From contig JAEWSG010000203.1 in assembly GCA_023398495.1 (NCBI GenBank), positions 62,001-126,000 of the forward strand: DNA of 64,000 nt. The letters run 5' to 3'. Below, in pieces: positions 53,225-62,255 of the stretch (position 1 is its first letter; each line of letters starts with the position of its first letter). The stretch comes from Bacillota bacterium (GTDB lineage Bacteria; Bacillota; Clostridia; Acetivibrionales; Acetivibrionaceae). Both the position numbers and the translations under genes were made by a program. The notes below the pieces were generated by a model. It was not told where the DNA came from. It was given only the letters and a program-made list of their open reading frames with translations, and did not search any database.

Positions 53225-54418
53225 CTATCTCGTAACAAGCCCATCTTTTTCCTTTTGAGCAAGTACAATAGATACATTTTTTATAGTATCGCCTTCACGG
53301 TGGGTTATATTTATCGAATCTCCGGGCTTTTTGGAATAAATATAAGTCCTGAGCTGCATCATTGTATTAATTTCTTTTCCATCAACCTCTGTCATTATAC
53401 AACCAACACGTAAACCGCTTCTGTAAGCAGGGCCATTTTCATCAACATTGGAAACATATACACCGGCATCAATATTTATAGTATTATCAAAATAAGGGAC
53501 TACATCCTTGTCATATGCAAATACCCCAAGGTAAGGTTCGGCAAAGTCTCCACTTTCTATAAAACGGTTTACTATGGGAATGGCTATATTTATTGGCACT
53601 GCAAATCCTATTCCCTCTGCGCTTGTTACCTTCACAGTATTTATTCCTATAACCTGACCTTTTGAATTTAGCAACGGTCCTCCACTATTTCCAGGATTAA
53701 TGCTTGCATCAGTCTGGATAAGATCCTCCATATAATTCGCACCCTCCTCAGTTTCTATCTTAATTGTCCTATTGAGAGCACTAATTATACCTGAAGTAAC
53801 AGTTCTCTGAAACTGAAGCCCTAACGGGTTTCCAATGGCTATTGCAGGCTCACCTACTGTTAGTCCGTTAGCATCCCCTAAAGGTATTGTTTTAAGTCCT
53901 GCTGCATTCACTTTAACAACAGCAAGATCCAGAACTGAATCAGCCCATACTGTAGTTCCATCTACATTACGGCCATCCTCCAACGAAACTATTATTCTCT
54001 TATTCTTGCCTCCTGCAACATGGTGATTTGTTAGGATATAACCATTAGAACTTACAATTACTCCAGAACCCACACCCCAACTTTCTGTATTTCCGTCAAA
54101 TATAGATCTGCTGTCAACCTTCAGCACAGAAATTCCAACAACTCCCGGCATTGAAGTTTTTGCAACATTCTGAACTGTATCCCCCGGTGTAGTACTAGCC
54201 TGATTAGTTTCGCCTGGTGTCTGCGTTTGCCCTATGGAAAGCTGCTGCGGTATTGGTTTATCATTTGTTTTGCTACCTTGCGGTTGTTGCTCCATATCAC
54301 TAACAATGTACTGGGAAGCAAAAAAGAATAATAGTATTCCTACTCCTAAAGAAGTTACAAGGGCAGTTAAAAATGTTTTTACAAAACCACCTTTACCTCT
54401 TTTTCTATCCTCAAACAT
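53225..54418 (-). CDS. htrA: HtrA/DegP-type membrane serine protease with PDZ domain
   Basis: A 397-residue S1C protease. A membrane anchor lies at about 14-36 (FLTALVTSLGVGILLFFFASQYI), followed by a P/Q/T-rich linker to about 88. The trypsin-like domain has the triad His in LTNHHVAGG (about 131), Asp in DSVLDLAVVKV (about 163) and Ser in NPGNSGGPLLNS (about 243). One PDZ domain (about 300-390) carries YRSGLRVGCIMTEVDG. It degrades misfolded envelope proteins outside the membrane. No CtsR/CIRCE-type operator was seen upstream. Confidence 0.93.
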   Translation of the reverse strand: MFEDRKRGKGGFVKTFLTALVTSLGVGILLFFFASQYIVSDMEQQPQGSKTNDKPIPQQLSIGQTQTPGETNQASTTPGDTVQNVAKTSMPGVVGISVLKVDSRSIFDGNTESWGVGSGVIVSSNGYILTNHHVAGGKNKRIIVSLEDGRNVDGTTVWADSVLDLAVVKVNAAGLKTIPLGDANGLTVGEPAIAIGNPLGLQFQRTVTSGIISALNRTIKIETEEGANYMEDLIQTDASINPGNSGGPLLNSKGQVIGINTVKVTSAEGIGFAVPINIAIPIVNRFIESGDFAEPYLGVFAYDKDVVPYFDNTINIDAGVYVSNVDENGPAYRSGLRVGCIMTEVDGKEINTMMQLRTYIYSKKPGDSINITHREGDTIKNVSIVLAQKEKDGLVTR

Positions 54419-54578
54419 ATTATCATCCTTTTAAAGTTTATTTCTTAGTATTTCAAAAATGCAGTAAAAGGATTCATACAAATTAAAAAATAACAAAGCA
54501 TTTAACCAAACTTTGCAAATTGATTTCTATGTGCAAATTTCTTAAGAAATATAAAACAACCATAATTTCCTATACTCT

Positions 54579-54615
54579 AAAAAAATTACAGCCTAAACTT
54601 TTAAGACTGTAATTT
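54579..54615 (-). terminator. Terminator overlapping the DUF951 stop codon
   Basis: AAATTACAG (54583-54591) pairs with CTGTAATTT (54607-54615); on the minus strand it ends in seven T's. The last codons of the DUF951 gene form part of the stem. Confidence 0.82.
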
Positions 54616-54807
54616 ATCTTCTGCCGACCTTATTATTTTCTTAACACTTTTTTCAAACTTAGGTCTTGGAATCATAACCTGATGGTCACAGCCAAGGCAC
54701 TTTATTTTGAAATCAGCTCCAACCCTGGTTACTTCCCATTCCTTGCTGCCACAAGGATGTTGTTTTTTCATCTCTACAATATCCCCAATAGAAAATTTAT
54801 GGTTCAT
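54601..54807 (-). CDS. DUF951 (YyzM-like) protein
   Basis: A 68-residue DUF951 protein: FSIGDIVEMKKQHPCGSKEWEV, then GADFKIKCLGCDHQVMIPRPKFEKSVKK. Cysteines C19, C37 and C40 are conserved in the family and could bind zinc. The gene is very common in Firmicutes, often near the chromosomal segregation genes, and its function is not established. SD is GGGAG eight bases upstream. Confidence 0.9.
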   Translation of the reverse strand: MNHKFSIGDIVEMKKQHPCGSKEWEVTRVGADFKIKCLGCDHQVMIPRPKFEKSVKKIIRSAEDKLQS

Positions 54808-55054
54808 GTTTGCTGCTCCCTTCCGTTTTCTCCGACCCTTTTAAAAAGTTGATCATTAAAATCCACTATCGTATTTCTTTTTATAATTTTTATAAATGTG
54901 CAAATTAAAAGAAGCACTACTCTTTATAATAACTAGTATAAAATTGTACAGGAATTAATTCAAGTCAAAATACGTTTATTATGAAAGTATTAATAACCAA
55001 TTCGAGCCTCCTCTAATACAATATAGTAGAGTAAATGACCAAGAAGGTGAAAAT

Positions 55055-56326
55055 ATGGAAACACTCCGCTTAGGATCAAGGGGTCCTGACGTAAAGCTTG
55101 TACAAAGCCTGCTTGCACGGATTGGATATCAGCCCGGTCCTGTTGATGGGGCTTATGGCCCTCAAACTCAACAAGCTGTATCTGCATTTCAGAGAGATAA
55201 CGGTCTGGTGCCTGACGGCATCGTAGGTCCTGCCACATGGAGAATAATGGAGATACTTTTACAGGGTTACAATTTTTACTACGTTCAACCTGGAGATACT
55301 ATTTATGGAATTGCACGCAAATTCTATACAACTCCTGCTGCAATTATTACAGCCAATCCGGGAATTAATCCGGACTTGATTTATATTGGCCAAAGATTAA
55401 CTGTTCCTTATGGTATAGATGTAGTATTCACCGATATTGATTATACTTATGAAATAATGGAAAGAAACATTTACGGACTAAAAGCAAGGTATCCTTTTCT
55501 TGAAGTAGGAATAGCAGGAAGAAGTGTTCTCGGTAAAAATCTCTACTTTTTACGGCTTGGAAGAGGGTCTAGAGAAGTATTTTATAATGGAGCTCATCAT
55601 GCAATTGAGTGGATTACAGCACCTCTTTTAATGAAATTTACAGAAAACTTCCTTAAAGCTTATGCAACCGGCAGCTCGCTTCGTGGCTACAATGTGAGGG
55701 ATATCTGGAACCAAAGCAGCATTTATATCGTTCCTATGGTAAATCCCGATGGTGTCGACCTTGTTTTAAATGGGCTCGATCCGTCAAACCCTTACTACAA
55801 CCAGCTTCGTCAATGGAATACTACCGGACAGCCTTTCTCCCAGGTATGGAGTGCAAACATCAGAGGTGTAGATTTAAACAGGAATTACCCTGCTAGTTGG
55901 GCTGAAGCAAAAGCTCAGGAGCCCTCTTTGGGTATTTATGGACCTGGACCGACAAGATATGGCGGGCCAGCTCCCCTGTCAGAACCCGAATCCTCCGCAA
56001 TGGTAAACTTTACAAGGCAACATAATTTCAGGTTGGTTATCGCTTACCATTCCCAGGGAAGGGTAATTTATTGGAATTACCTTAACATGGCACCACAGGA
56101 AGCTTTAAGAATTGCAAACGTTTTCTCGAGGGCAAGTGGCTATTCTGTTTCAACTGTACCTTACGAAGCTGCTTACGCCGGATACAAAGACTGGTTTATA
56201 AGAGAGTACGGGCGGCCTGGGTATACATTAGAAGTTGGATTAGGTAAAAATCCTTTGCCCATATCACAATTTAACACTATTTATAATGAAAATGAAGAAA
56301 TAATGCTCCTTTCGCCTCTATTGTAG
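55055..56326 (+). CDS. Peptidoglycan-binding, LysM and M14 carboxypeptidase protein (gamma-D-glutamyl-diamino acid endopeptidase-like)
   Basis: A 423-residue protein with three domains: PG_binding_1 at about 1-68 (LRLGSRGPDVKLVQSLLARI; GIVGPATWRIM), LysM at about 74-120 (YYVQPGDTIYGIARKFYT; IYIGQRLTVPYG), and a zinc M14 domain at about 125-423. Zinc ligands are in the HxxE of GAHHAIEWITAP and the His of AYHSQGRVI; RGVDLNRNYPASW holds the substrate Asn/Arg; the catalytic Glu is in TLEVGLG. Similar enzymes cut the gamma-D-Glu to diaminopimelate bond of spore or cell-wall peptides. There is no signal peptide. SD is AGAAGGTG. Confidence 0.92.
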   Translation: METLRLGSRGPDVKLVQSLLARIGYQPGPVDGAYGPQTQQAVSAFQRDNGLVPDGIVGPATWRIMEILLQGYNFYYVQPGDTIYGIARKFYTTPAAIITANPGINPDLIYIGQRLTVPYGIDVVFTDIDYTYEIMERNIYGLKARYPFLEVGIAGRSVLGKNLYFLRLGRGSREVFYNGAHHAIEWITAPLLMKFTENFLKAYATGSSLRGYNVRDIWNQSSIYIVPMVNPDGVDLVLNGLDPSNPYYNQLRQWNTTGQPFSQVWSANIRGVDLNRNYPASWAEAKAQEPSLGIYGPGPTRYGGPAPLSEPESSAMVNFTRQHNFRLVIAYHSQGRVIYWNYLNMAPQEALRIANVFSRASGYSVSTVPYEAAYAGYKDWFIREYGRPGYTLEVGLGKNPLPISQFNTIYNENEEIMLLSPLL

Positions 56327-56377
56327 ATAATTTTTGCAGCATTTTAATAACCAAAAATAAAATGCCCTTTTCAAGCC

Positions 56378-56427
56378 CGAGTATAGGAATTTACAAAAAA
56401 CAAAATCTTTATAAATTCCTATACTCG
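56378..56427. repeat. Perfect 16-bp inverted repeat
   Basis: CGAGTATAGGAATTTA (56378-56393) and TAAATTCCTATACTCG (56412-56427) pair perfectly, with an outer partial match AAAATGC/GCATTTT. It follows the M14 gene by about 50 bases; there is no clear U-run, so terminator function is uncertain. Confidence 0.6.
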
Positions 56428-56487
56428 AACAAAACCGCTTGCATTTTGTTTTCAATCTAATATTATTAGGTCAGCGGAGGAAACATA

Positions 56488-56598
56488 ATGGATAGAGAAG
56501 AAAATATAATTCCGAATTTTGCTCCCGAAGTAGTTGATGCTTTCACCGCCTTAAAAACAGAGTTCAAAATAGTCAACAATTCCTTAAGCCGCTTATAA
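56488..56598 (+). CDS. Small ORF of 36 codons with a strong ribosome binding site
   Basis: The ATG follows GCGGAGG at the ideal seven bases. It encodes MDREENIIPNFAPEVVDAF, then TALKTEFKIVNNSLSRL, ending in TAA ten bases before the convergent topB stop. The product is an acidic start with an amphipathic C-terminal helix and no membrane segment. I recognise no family. The good SD and sensible composition support expression; length alone cannot prove it. Confidence 0.55.
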   Translation: MDREENIIPNFAPEVVDAFTALKTEFKIVNNSLSRL

Positions 56599-56607
56599 TA
56601 ACTGGCA

Positions 56608-58560
56608 CTAAACATTAAACATCTTAACAAGATTAATGCTGTTATTACTCCTTTTAACCTTTTCTATCGTTCTATTTATATAATCACAAAGTTTTTTGTC
56701 AAAAACCTCCTGTGTAGTTTCCCTGTTTTCAATCATCGTAAGACCTTTTTCCCAACTTGCAGTAAGTGATGGGCTTAAAAGCTCTTTTGCAGTCCTCCTT
56801 ACCAGTTCAACAATAGCCTCCCCTTTCAATGTAGGAGTAACTACCTGCGTCTTTGAGTTTATATTTATATATCCTATGTCTTTAAGCTTCTTTATAATAC
56901 CTGCACGTGTAGCAGAAGTACCTATTCCGGTTGTTTTTATTTGTTCCCTGAGTTCCTCGTCCTCAATAAATTTTCCTGCCTTCTCCATAGTAATTATAAG
57001 TGATCCGTCAGTATACCTCGGAGGCGGTTTTGTCTCTTTCTCTTCAAGTTCAAATCCTTTTGCTTCGCACTTCTCATTTTTTTTAAGCAAATGTATGGGC
57101 ACTTCAGTATAATCGTCTTCATCTTTTGCTTTAGTCACCTCGTAAATTTCCTTCCATCCTGCTTCCTTTAAGGTTCTAGAGCTTGTAACAAATATTTCTT
57201 CTGCTACCTCAGTCTCTACCTTAACAGTGTTATATACAGCAGGGGGATAGAATATAGCCAGGAATCTTTTAGCAATAAGAGAATAAATTTTTTTCTCATC
57301 CTCACTAAGCTTATTTAAGTCAGCAGTAACATAAGTTGGTATCAAGGCGTAGTGGTCTGTTACTTTTTTATCGTCAACATACCTCTTTGTGGTCTTTGTT
57401 ACTTTTAACTCCCCAAATTCCTTTATTCTCGAAACACAATCTCTGAAAACAGGATTCAAAAAGAGCCCATTGAGAACTTTTGGTAGTTCAGCTACTATAT
57501 CTGTAGACAGCACCCTGCAGTCAGTCCTTGGGTAAGTTATCAGTTTCTTCTCGTATAAACTTTGGGCAACCCCCAGAGTTTTGTCTACAGGTAGTTTGAA
57601 CTTCTTATTTGCTTCCGACTGGAGCTCTGCAAGGTTAAAGAGCAGAGGAGGAAGCTCATTTTTACTTTTTATCTCAATTTTTTTTACTTTTCCCTCACTG
57701 CCTCTTAATTTTTCAATTATTGCCTCCGCTTCCTCTTTATTGATATACCTTTCACCTTCTTGAGAAGTATCATCCGCTTTTATACTTTTACTTCTTTCCG
57801 GTACCCATTTACCCTTGTATTCAATCTTACTGTCAAAAGATAAAAAGTTTGCAGTGACGGCATAATGAATTTTAGGCACAAAATTCCTGATCTCAAGTTC
57901 CCTCTCGGTGACCAGACCCAAAACGCAGGTCATAACCCTACCTATAGCAATAACTGAGGACTTGCTTTCTTTTAAGAGAGCCGAAAGATTTCGTCCATAA
58001 AGGCATGTATATATTCTGCTGAAATTCATCCCAAACAGCCAATCTTCTTTTGCCCTGCTGTATGCTGCCTGGGACAAAGAGTCATATTCAGTTATATTCT
58101 TTGCATTTGCAATACCTTCTTTTATAGCTTCTTCTGTCTGGGATGAGACCCACACTCTTTTTGCAGGCTTTGAACTTCCGCTATGTTCATATACAAGCCT
58201 GAAAATATATTCTCCTTCTCGCCCGCTGTCGGTACAAGCATAGACAAAATCAATATCCTCCCTTAGCATAAGCGTTTTTATTGCCTCAAACTGCTTTTTG
58301 ACACCTTCATTGTCAATAACTATATATTTATACTCTTGAGGAATTATCGGAAGATGGTCAACTCTCCACTCTTTGTAAGCTTCATTATATGCATCGGGGA
58401 ATGCCAACGTAATAAGGTGACCAAAACACCATGTGATTATTGAATTATTTGACTGAGCATAGCCTCGTATTCTGTCGCTTTTTGAAATGTTCATACCCAA
58501 CACAGCAGCAAAACTTGCTGCAACAGAAGGTTTTTCAGTGATGTATAAATTTTTACCCAA
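56608..58560 (-). CDS. topB: DNA topoisomerase III (type IA)
   Basis: A 650-residue type IA topoisomerase. The Toprim domain holds ITEKPSVAASFAAVLG at the start and ACTDSGREGEYIFRLVY (about 109-125; acidic metal site). The active tyrosine is in KKLITYPRTDCRVLSTD (about 331-347). The C-terminal barrel has GIGTSATRAGIIKKLKDIGYI. There are no C-terminal zinc fingers, which fits TopB rather than TopA. It decatenates DNA using single-strand passage. Confidence 0.95.
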   Translation of the reverse strand: MGKNLYITEKPSVAASFAAVLGMNISKSDRIRGYAQSNNSIITWCFGHLITLAFPDAYNEAYKEWRVDHLPIIPQEYKYIVIDNEGVKKQFEAIKTLMLREDIDFVYACTDSGREGEYIFRLVYEHSGSSKPAKRVWVSSQTEEAIKEGIANAKNITEYDSLSQAAYSRAKEDWLFGMNFSRIYTCLYGRNLSALLKESKSSVIAIGRVMTCVLGLVTERELEIRNFVPKIHYAVTANFLSFDSKIEYKGKWVPERSKSIKADDTSQEGERYINKEEAEAIIEKLRGSEGKVKKIEIKSKNELPPLLFNLAELQSEANKKFKLPVDKTLGVAQSLYEKKLITYPRTDCRVLSTDIVAELPKVLNGLFLNPVFRDCVSRIKEFGELKVTKTTKRYVDDKKVTDHYALIPTYVTADLNKLSEDEKKIYSLIAKRFLAIFYPPAVYNTVKVETEVAEEIFVTSSRTLKEAGWKEIYEVTKAKDEDDYTEVPIHLLKKNEKCEAKGFELEEKETKPPPRYTDGSLIITMEKAGKFIEDEELREQIKTTGIGTSATRAGIIKKLKDIGYININSKTQVVTPTLKGEAIVELVRRTAKELLSPSLTASWEKGLTMIENRETTQEVFDKKLCDYINRTIEKVKRSNNSINLVKMFNV

Positions 58561-58748
58561 AAATATCTCCTTATTATTCTATATTTTTTCAAAAACTTGT
58601 CCTCTGATAAAGCTTTCATAATATATCGCAGAACTGTTAATTGTACAAATTTTATACTTTGATCAACTCTATTAATTTTACAGTATTCAAATTAAATCTT
58701 CAATACTCTGAAAAAGAGGAAGCCCTTGATAGACTTCCAATGTACAAC

Positions 58749-58788
58749 TCTTCTAAAAAGTTTGTTTTTTATCAAACTTTTTAGAAGA
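58749..58788. repeat. Perfect 16-bp inverted repeat between yabG and topB
   Basis: TCTTCTAAAAAGTTTG (58749-58764) and CAAACTTTTTAGAAGA (58773-58788) flank an eight-base T-rich loop. It lies downstream of yabG on the minus strand and may act as its terminator. The remaining part of 58561-58859 shows nothing else. Confidence 0.6.
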
Positions 58789-58859
58789 TATCGTTCTGCC
58801 TCTGAAGCAGCGTATATTATTTCTTTGATTGCAGGTACAGCTATATTGTAACAATTTTT

Positions 58860-59678
58860 CTACATTCTCTTCAAATGGCCTTTGGTCCTTATACCGCCTA
58901 TGCCCTCAACACCTGATATTGTCATTTGAGCTATTTGCTCTGGATTAACATAGTGGCCTACATCTGTAAGAGCTACTTTTTCACTTACAATTGCCGGATC
59001 TAGTGCATTAATATTTATTCTTCCCGGAGAACTTGCAAAGTTTGCACCCGCACTCATAATTCCTTCAAAGTACGACTGACAAGCTCCAGCAAATATACAT
59101 AACCTGTCAAAACTGCTCTCATACTCACGGGCCAGCTTTACAGATTGAATGAAGTACCTGGAATTTCTATAACTTTCAATAGAGTTAAGGTTACTTCCCT
59201 CCTTTTTTATACCGTCATGCCCTGTCAAAACCAATATATCAGGTCTGTGCTCCTGCAACGCACGACTTACCACCCCTGGCTGATCACTCTCAGCAGCTAC
59301 AATTCCAACAACGTTAATACCGGCTTCCCTATAGTGACTTTTACACATATTTAAAAACTTTTCACTAGAATCTATTTGAAGTATTTTTCCCGGCCTTTCC
59401 CTTAGTCTGCCAAACCAAAACAACCTTCTTGAAAACTTACCTCTATACATAGTTTGCCTTGCATTCATAATATCTCTTTGTAGATTTAACTGTACACTTT
59501 TATAGTCCTGCTTAATCAAGTCTTCAGCACTAGAATCGGCTTCTATTCTGTAAAATAAGCCTTTTAAAACATATACAGGCTTAGCCCCATCTCTGCTAAC
59601 AATATCAACAACTGTAAAATAAATATCGTTGCCATGGGATTTCCTTGTTACAATGTCCCCTATCTTATAATCATACAT
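58860..59678 (-). CDS. yabG: YabG sporulation-specific protease
   Basis: The start is the ATG at 59678, preceded by GGAGGG; a longer upstream reading (to 59747) lacks an SD. The 272-residue product matches YabG: YKIGDIVTRKSHGNDIYFTV, then RLFWFGRLRERPGKILQIDSSEKFL, DILVLTGHDG and the catalytic-region CIFAGACQSYFEG with its conserved cysteine. YabG processes spore-coat proteins and in clostridia the germination protease pseudo-subunit. It marks the organism as a spore former. Confidence 0.95.
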   Translation of the reverse strand: MYDYKIGDIVTRKSHGNDIYFTVVDIVSRDGAKPVYVLKGLFYRIEADSSAEDLIKQDYKSVQLNLQRDIMNARQTMYRGKFSRRLFWFGRLRERPGKILQIDSSEKFLNMCKSHYREAGINVVGIVAAESDQPGVVSRALQEHRPDILVLTGHDGIKKEGSNLNSIESYRNSRYFIQSVKLAREYESSFDRLCIFAGACQSYFEGIMSAGANFASSPGRININALDPAIVSEKVALTDVGHYVNPEQIAQMTISGVEGIGGIRTKGHLKRM

Positions 59679-59817
59679 ATTGACCCTCCTAAATAGAAGT
59701 TTACATATTACATAATATGCAAAACATCTATTAAAGGGCTTGTACACATAACTGTTTTTTTACATAACGTTCTAATAATTTATTGGTACAAAATATAAAA
59801 CACCTCGGATATACAGG

Positions 59818-62184
59818 CTAAACCATCCACGCTTTCAGCTTCCCAACTTCCTTCTTAACATACGTTCTTACTTCGTTATACTTTTCCATAGCTGACGATA
59901 CAACTTGTTGATCGGGTGTTAATCCTCCATATTCCGACTTATTAAAGCTAACGGCAAATTCCAGCAAATTTATGCCACTTGCTTCAAGTACTCTTTCTGC
60001 GTAACCTAAAGGTGTTTCATACTTCTTTATATCCAGATTGATTTTACCAAGTAAATATGAGATTCTTGCAAATACAATCGAAACCGCAGCTTTATTGTCA
60101 GATTTTAAAACAAGATTTTTCCAGAGACTTCTTTTAATTCTGTTAAATAACCAAATCAAAATAATTAATACAAAAATAGTATAAGGAATAAACAAAAACT
60201 TAGCCCAAAGAGGCATTGCGGCTATAAAAGCAGCAATTACGGAAAAAATGTCTTTAAAGGTATTGACCAACCCGTCAAAAAACACACCAAACCTGTTTTG
60301 TGAACTTCCTGTACCGACAGTTGGTTCAAAAACCATCCAGCCAAAGCCGGCAATATAAACTTCAGGGAAAGCATGGGCATGTTTTTCTCTTATAAGATAG
60401 TTCCCCGATTCAGAATCCCATTCACTTGCTACAAAACCTTCCACGTATCTTGCAGGCATACCGGCTGCCCTTGCTAAAATAACCATCGCTGATGCAAAGT
60501 GCATACATATACCTTGCTTACTCTCAAAAATAAAGAAATCATTATAATCCATGCTCCTAGGCTTACTTGGCGGTGTCAGATCATACTCAAAACCTGTAGT
60601 ATAAAAAAAATCTACTATAGCCTCAGCTTTGTCATAATCGTTTGACAATCCAGCTGTTATACTAGCTGAAAGATCATAAATTCTCTGTGGCAAATCATCA
60701 GGAAGAGAAGTATAATTATCATAAGCTGTGTTAATCTCATTGTTGGCTTCTTCTATCACATCCTTGGTATGAGGCATTATAACCAGCTTACCTTTCGAAA
60801 CCTCTTCTTCAATTGCTCCGTCGCTATTATAGTCAACTACATAATTATCGGGATCAAATATATTTGTTACCAATTCCTTGTTTATATTCTTTAGTACTCC
60901 TAATTCCAAACTGGAGTGCGGCACGTTCTGGGATAAATATTCAACCGTATATGATTCATTGATATTGGGCAGCTGTCCGTCTGCGATATAACACTCAGAG
61001 TAATCATTTATATAAACCTCTGAGTTATTCCACAAGCCAAAGTCACATACCCCCGGCGGGTTGAGTAACGATTGCATAGGTACCCCTTTAGTATGAATAT
61101 AGGCCTGATTTACTTGCTGAGGTTTTAATGTACCTTCAAAAAATGTATCTGTTTCAGAAATCCCCGACAACATCAGCCCATTCTTTCTCATACGCTGCAA
61201 AAGCTCTATCAAAACATTGAACTTGTAGTATCTGTTTTTTGTCTCCCTTACATCCCTTTTTTCATCAAGCTTTTTGTTTCCTTTAAGCCAACGGTTATCA
61301 GCATACCTATCCCAGTTTTGTACTCTGAAGTATAAGGGTTCCTGGGCACTAACTTCAAAAAGCACGTTATCTCCTAGTGGAGGTGTCATCGAGTCGAGAT
61401 TACTTTGATTTTTAATTCCCATGGTACTGAATATGTTAGTTAAATTCTGCATTTGAATATTTTGTTGATTTGTTTGAGCCAGATTCTGTATTGTCTGATT
61501 CAGAACCTGGTTTAAATATGCCACTTTTGGTATAGTTTCAGGTTTTGGAGAAATTAATGCCAAGGTCATAACTATTCCAATAAAAATTGTTAAAGACATA
61601 ACGTACCAGGGATTTTTTATGTGATAGTCATTCTTTGAATCAACAGTCTTTTTAACAGTCCGCTCTGCATACAGCGAAAAAAACAGTACCAGGAAAAGTA
61701 TGAATGGTATTGTAACATTACTGTCAGTTTTTGCTGCCTGAAGCATAAAAGGAATTATTCCGATTAGTAGAAGAACTGATATTCTAAACCTTATATTTGT
61801 AAAATAGAAAACGGTTGTGGAAAAACCGTATGCTGCGATCAACAAGGTTCCGAAGGAAAAAGCCGGTACGACTTCTATACTTTCCGGCTTTGTTACAACA
61901 ATCCATATTAGATAGGACAGATTTGATTTCCCTGAAGACAAAATAGTGGCAAAAATAAGCATATAGTATGCAACTGTTCCAAGAATAAACAATACACTCC
62001 CTGCAACACCCTGCCTTTTAACATATATACAAAAAACAAAAAGAATAGTATTAACCAGAGTAATCACTAATAAAATATCCAATATGGGCAATCCAAAAAA
62101 TGAACTCATAGCCCAATAAGTCAGTATAATGGAAAACAGAAGAGATAGTTTTTGATTTTTTAATTCCTTAAGAAGCCCTTTCAT
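59818..62184 (-). CDS. Membrane transglutaminase-like protein (TgpA type)
   Basis: I use the ATG at 62184, nine bases after GGAGG; an ATG nine bases earlier touches the SD. The product has 788 residues: five or six membrane segments (about 12-215), an extracellular loop, a transglutaminase core (about 480-625) with the catalytic Cys in KQGICMHFASAMVILARAAG and His in EKHAHAFPEVYIAGFGWMVFEPT, a further membrane span (about 670-690) and a cytoplasmic C-terminal DUF4129-like end. With MoxR and DUF58 genes it forms a conserved envelope-linked operon of unclear substrate. Confidence 0.9.
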   Translation of the reverse strand: MKGLLKELKNQKLSLLFSIILTYWAMSSFFGLPILDILLVITLVNTILFVFCIYVKRQGVAGSVLFILGTVAYYMLIFATILSSGKSNLSYLIWIVVTKPESIEVVPAFSFGTLLIAAYGFSTTVFYFTNIRFRISVLLLIGIIPFMLQAAKTDSNVTIPFILFLVLFFSLYAERTVKKTVDSKNDYHIKNPWYVMSLTIFIGIVMTLALISPKPETIPKVAYLNQVLNQTIQNLAQTNQQNIQMQNLTNIFSTMGIKNQSNLDSMTPPLGDNVLFEVSAQEPLYFRVQNWDRYADNRWLKGNKKLDEKRDVRETKNRYYKFNVLIELLQRMRKNGLMLSGISETDTFFEGTLKPQQVNQAYIHTKGVPMQSLLNPPGVCDFGLWNNSEVYINDYSECYIADGQLPNINESYTVEYLSQNVPHSSLELGVLKNINKELVTNIFDPDNYVVDYNSDGAIEEEVSKGKLVIMPHTKDVIEEANNEINTAYDNYTSLPDDLPQRIYDLSASITAGLSNDYDKAEAIVDFFYTTGFEYDLTPPSKPRSMDYNDFFIFESKQGICMHFASAMVILARAAGMPARYVEGFVASEWDSESGNYLIREKHAHAFPEVYIAGFGWMVFEPTVGTGSSQNRFGVFFDGLVNTFKDIFSVIAAFIAAMPLWAKFLFIPYTIFVLIILIWLFNRIKRSLWKNLVLKSDNKAAVSIVFARISYLLGKINLDIKKYETPLGYAERVLEASGINLLEFAVSFNKSEYGGLTPDQQVVSSAMEKYNEVRTYVKKEVGKLKAWMV

Positions 62185-62255
62185 TGCATCCATCCTCCAG
62201 CAATTATTATTTCCAGAATTTCTATTTATCTTTTTAAATTCCCTTCACTAATAAG

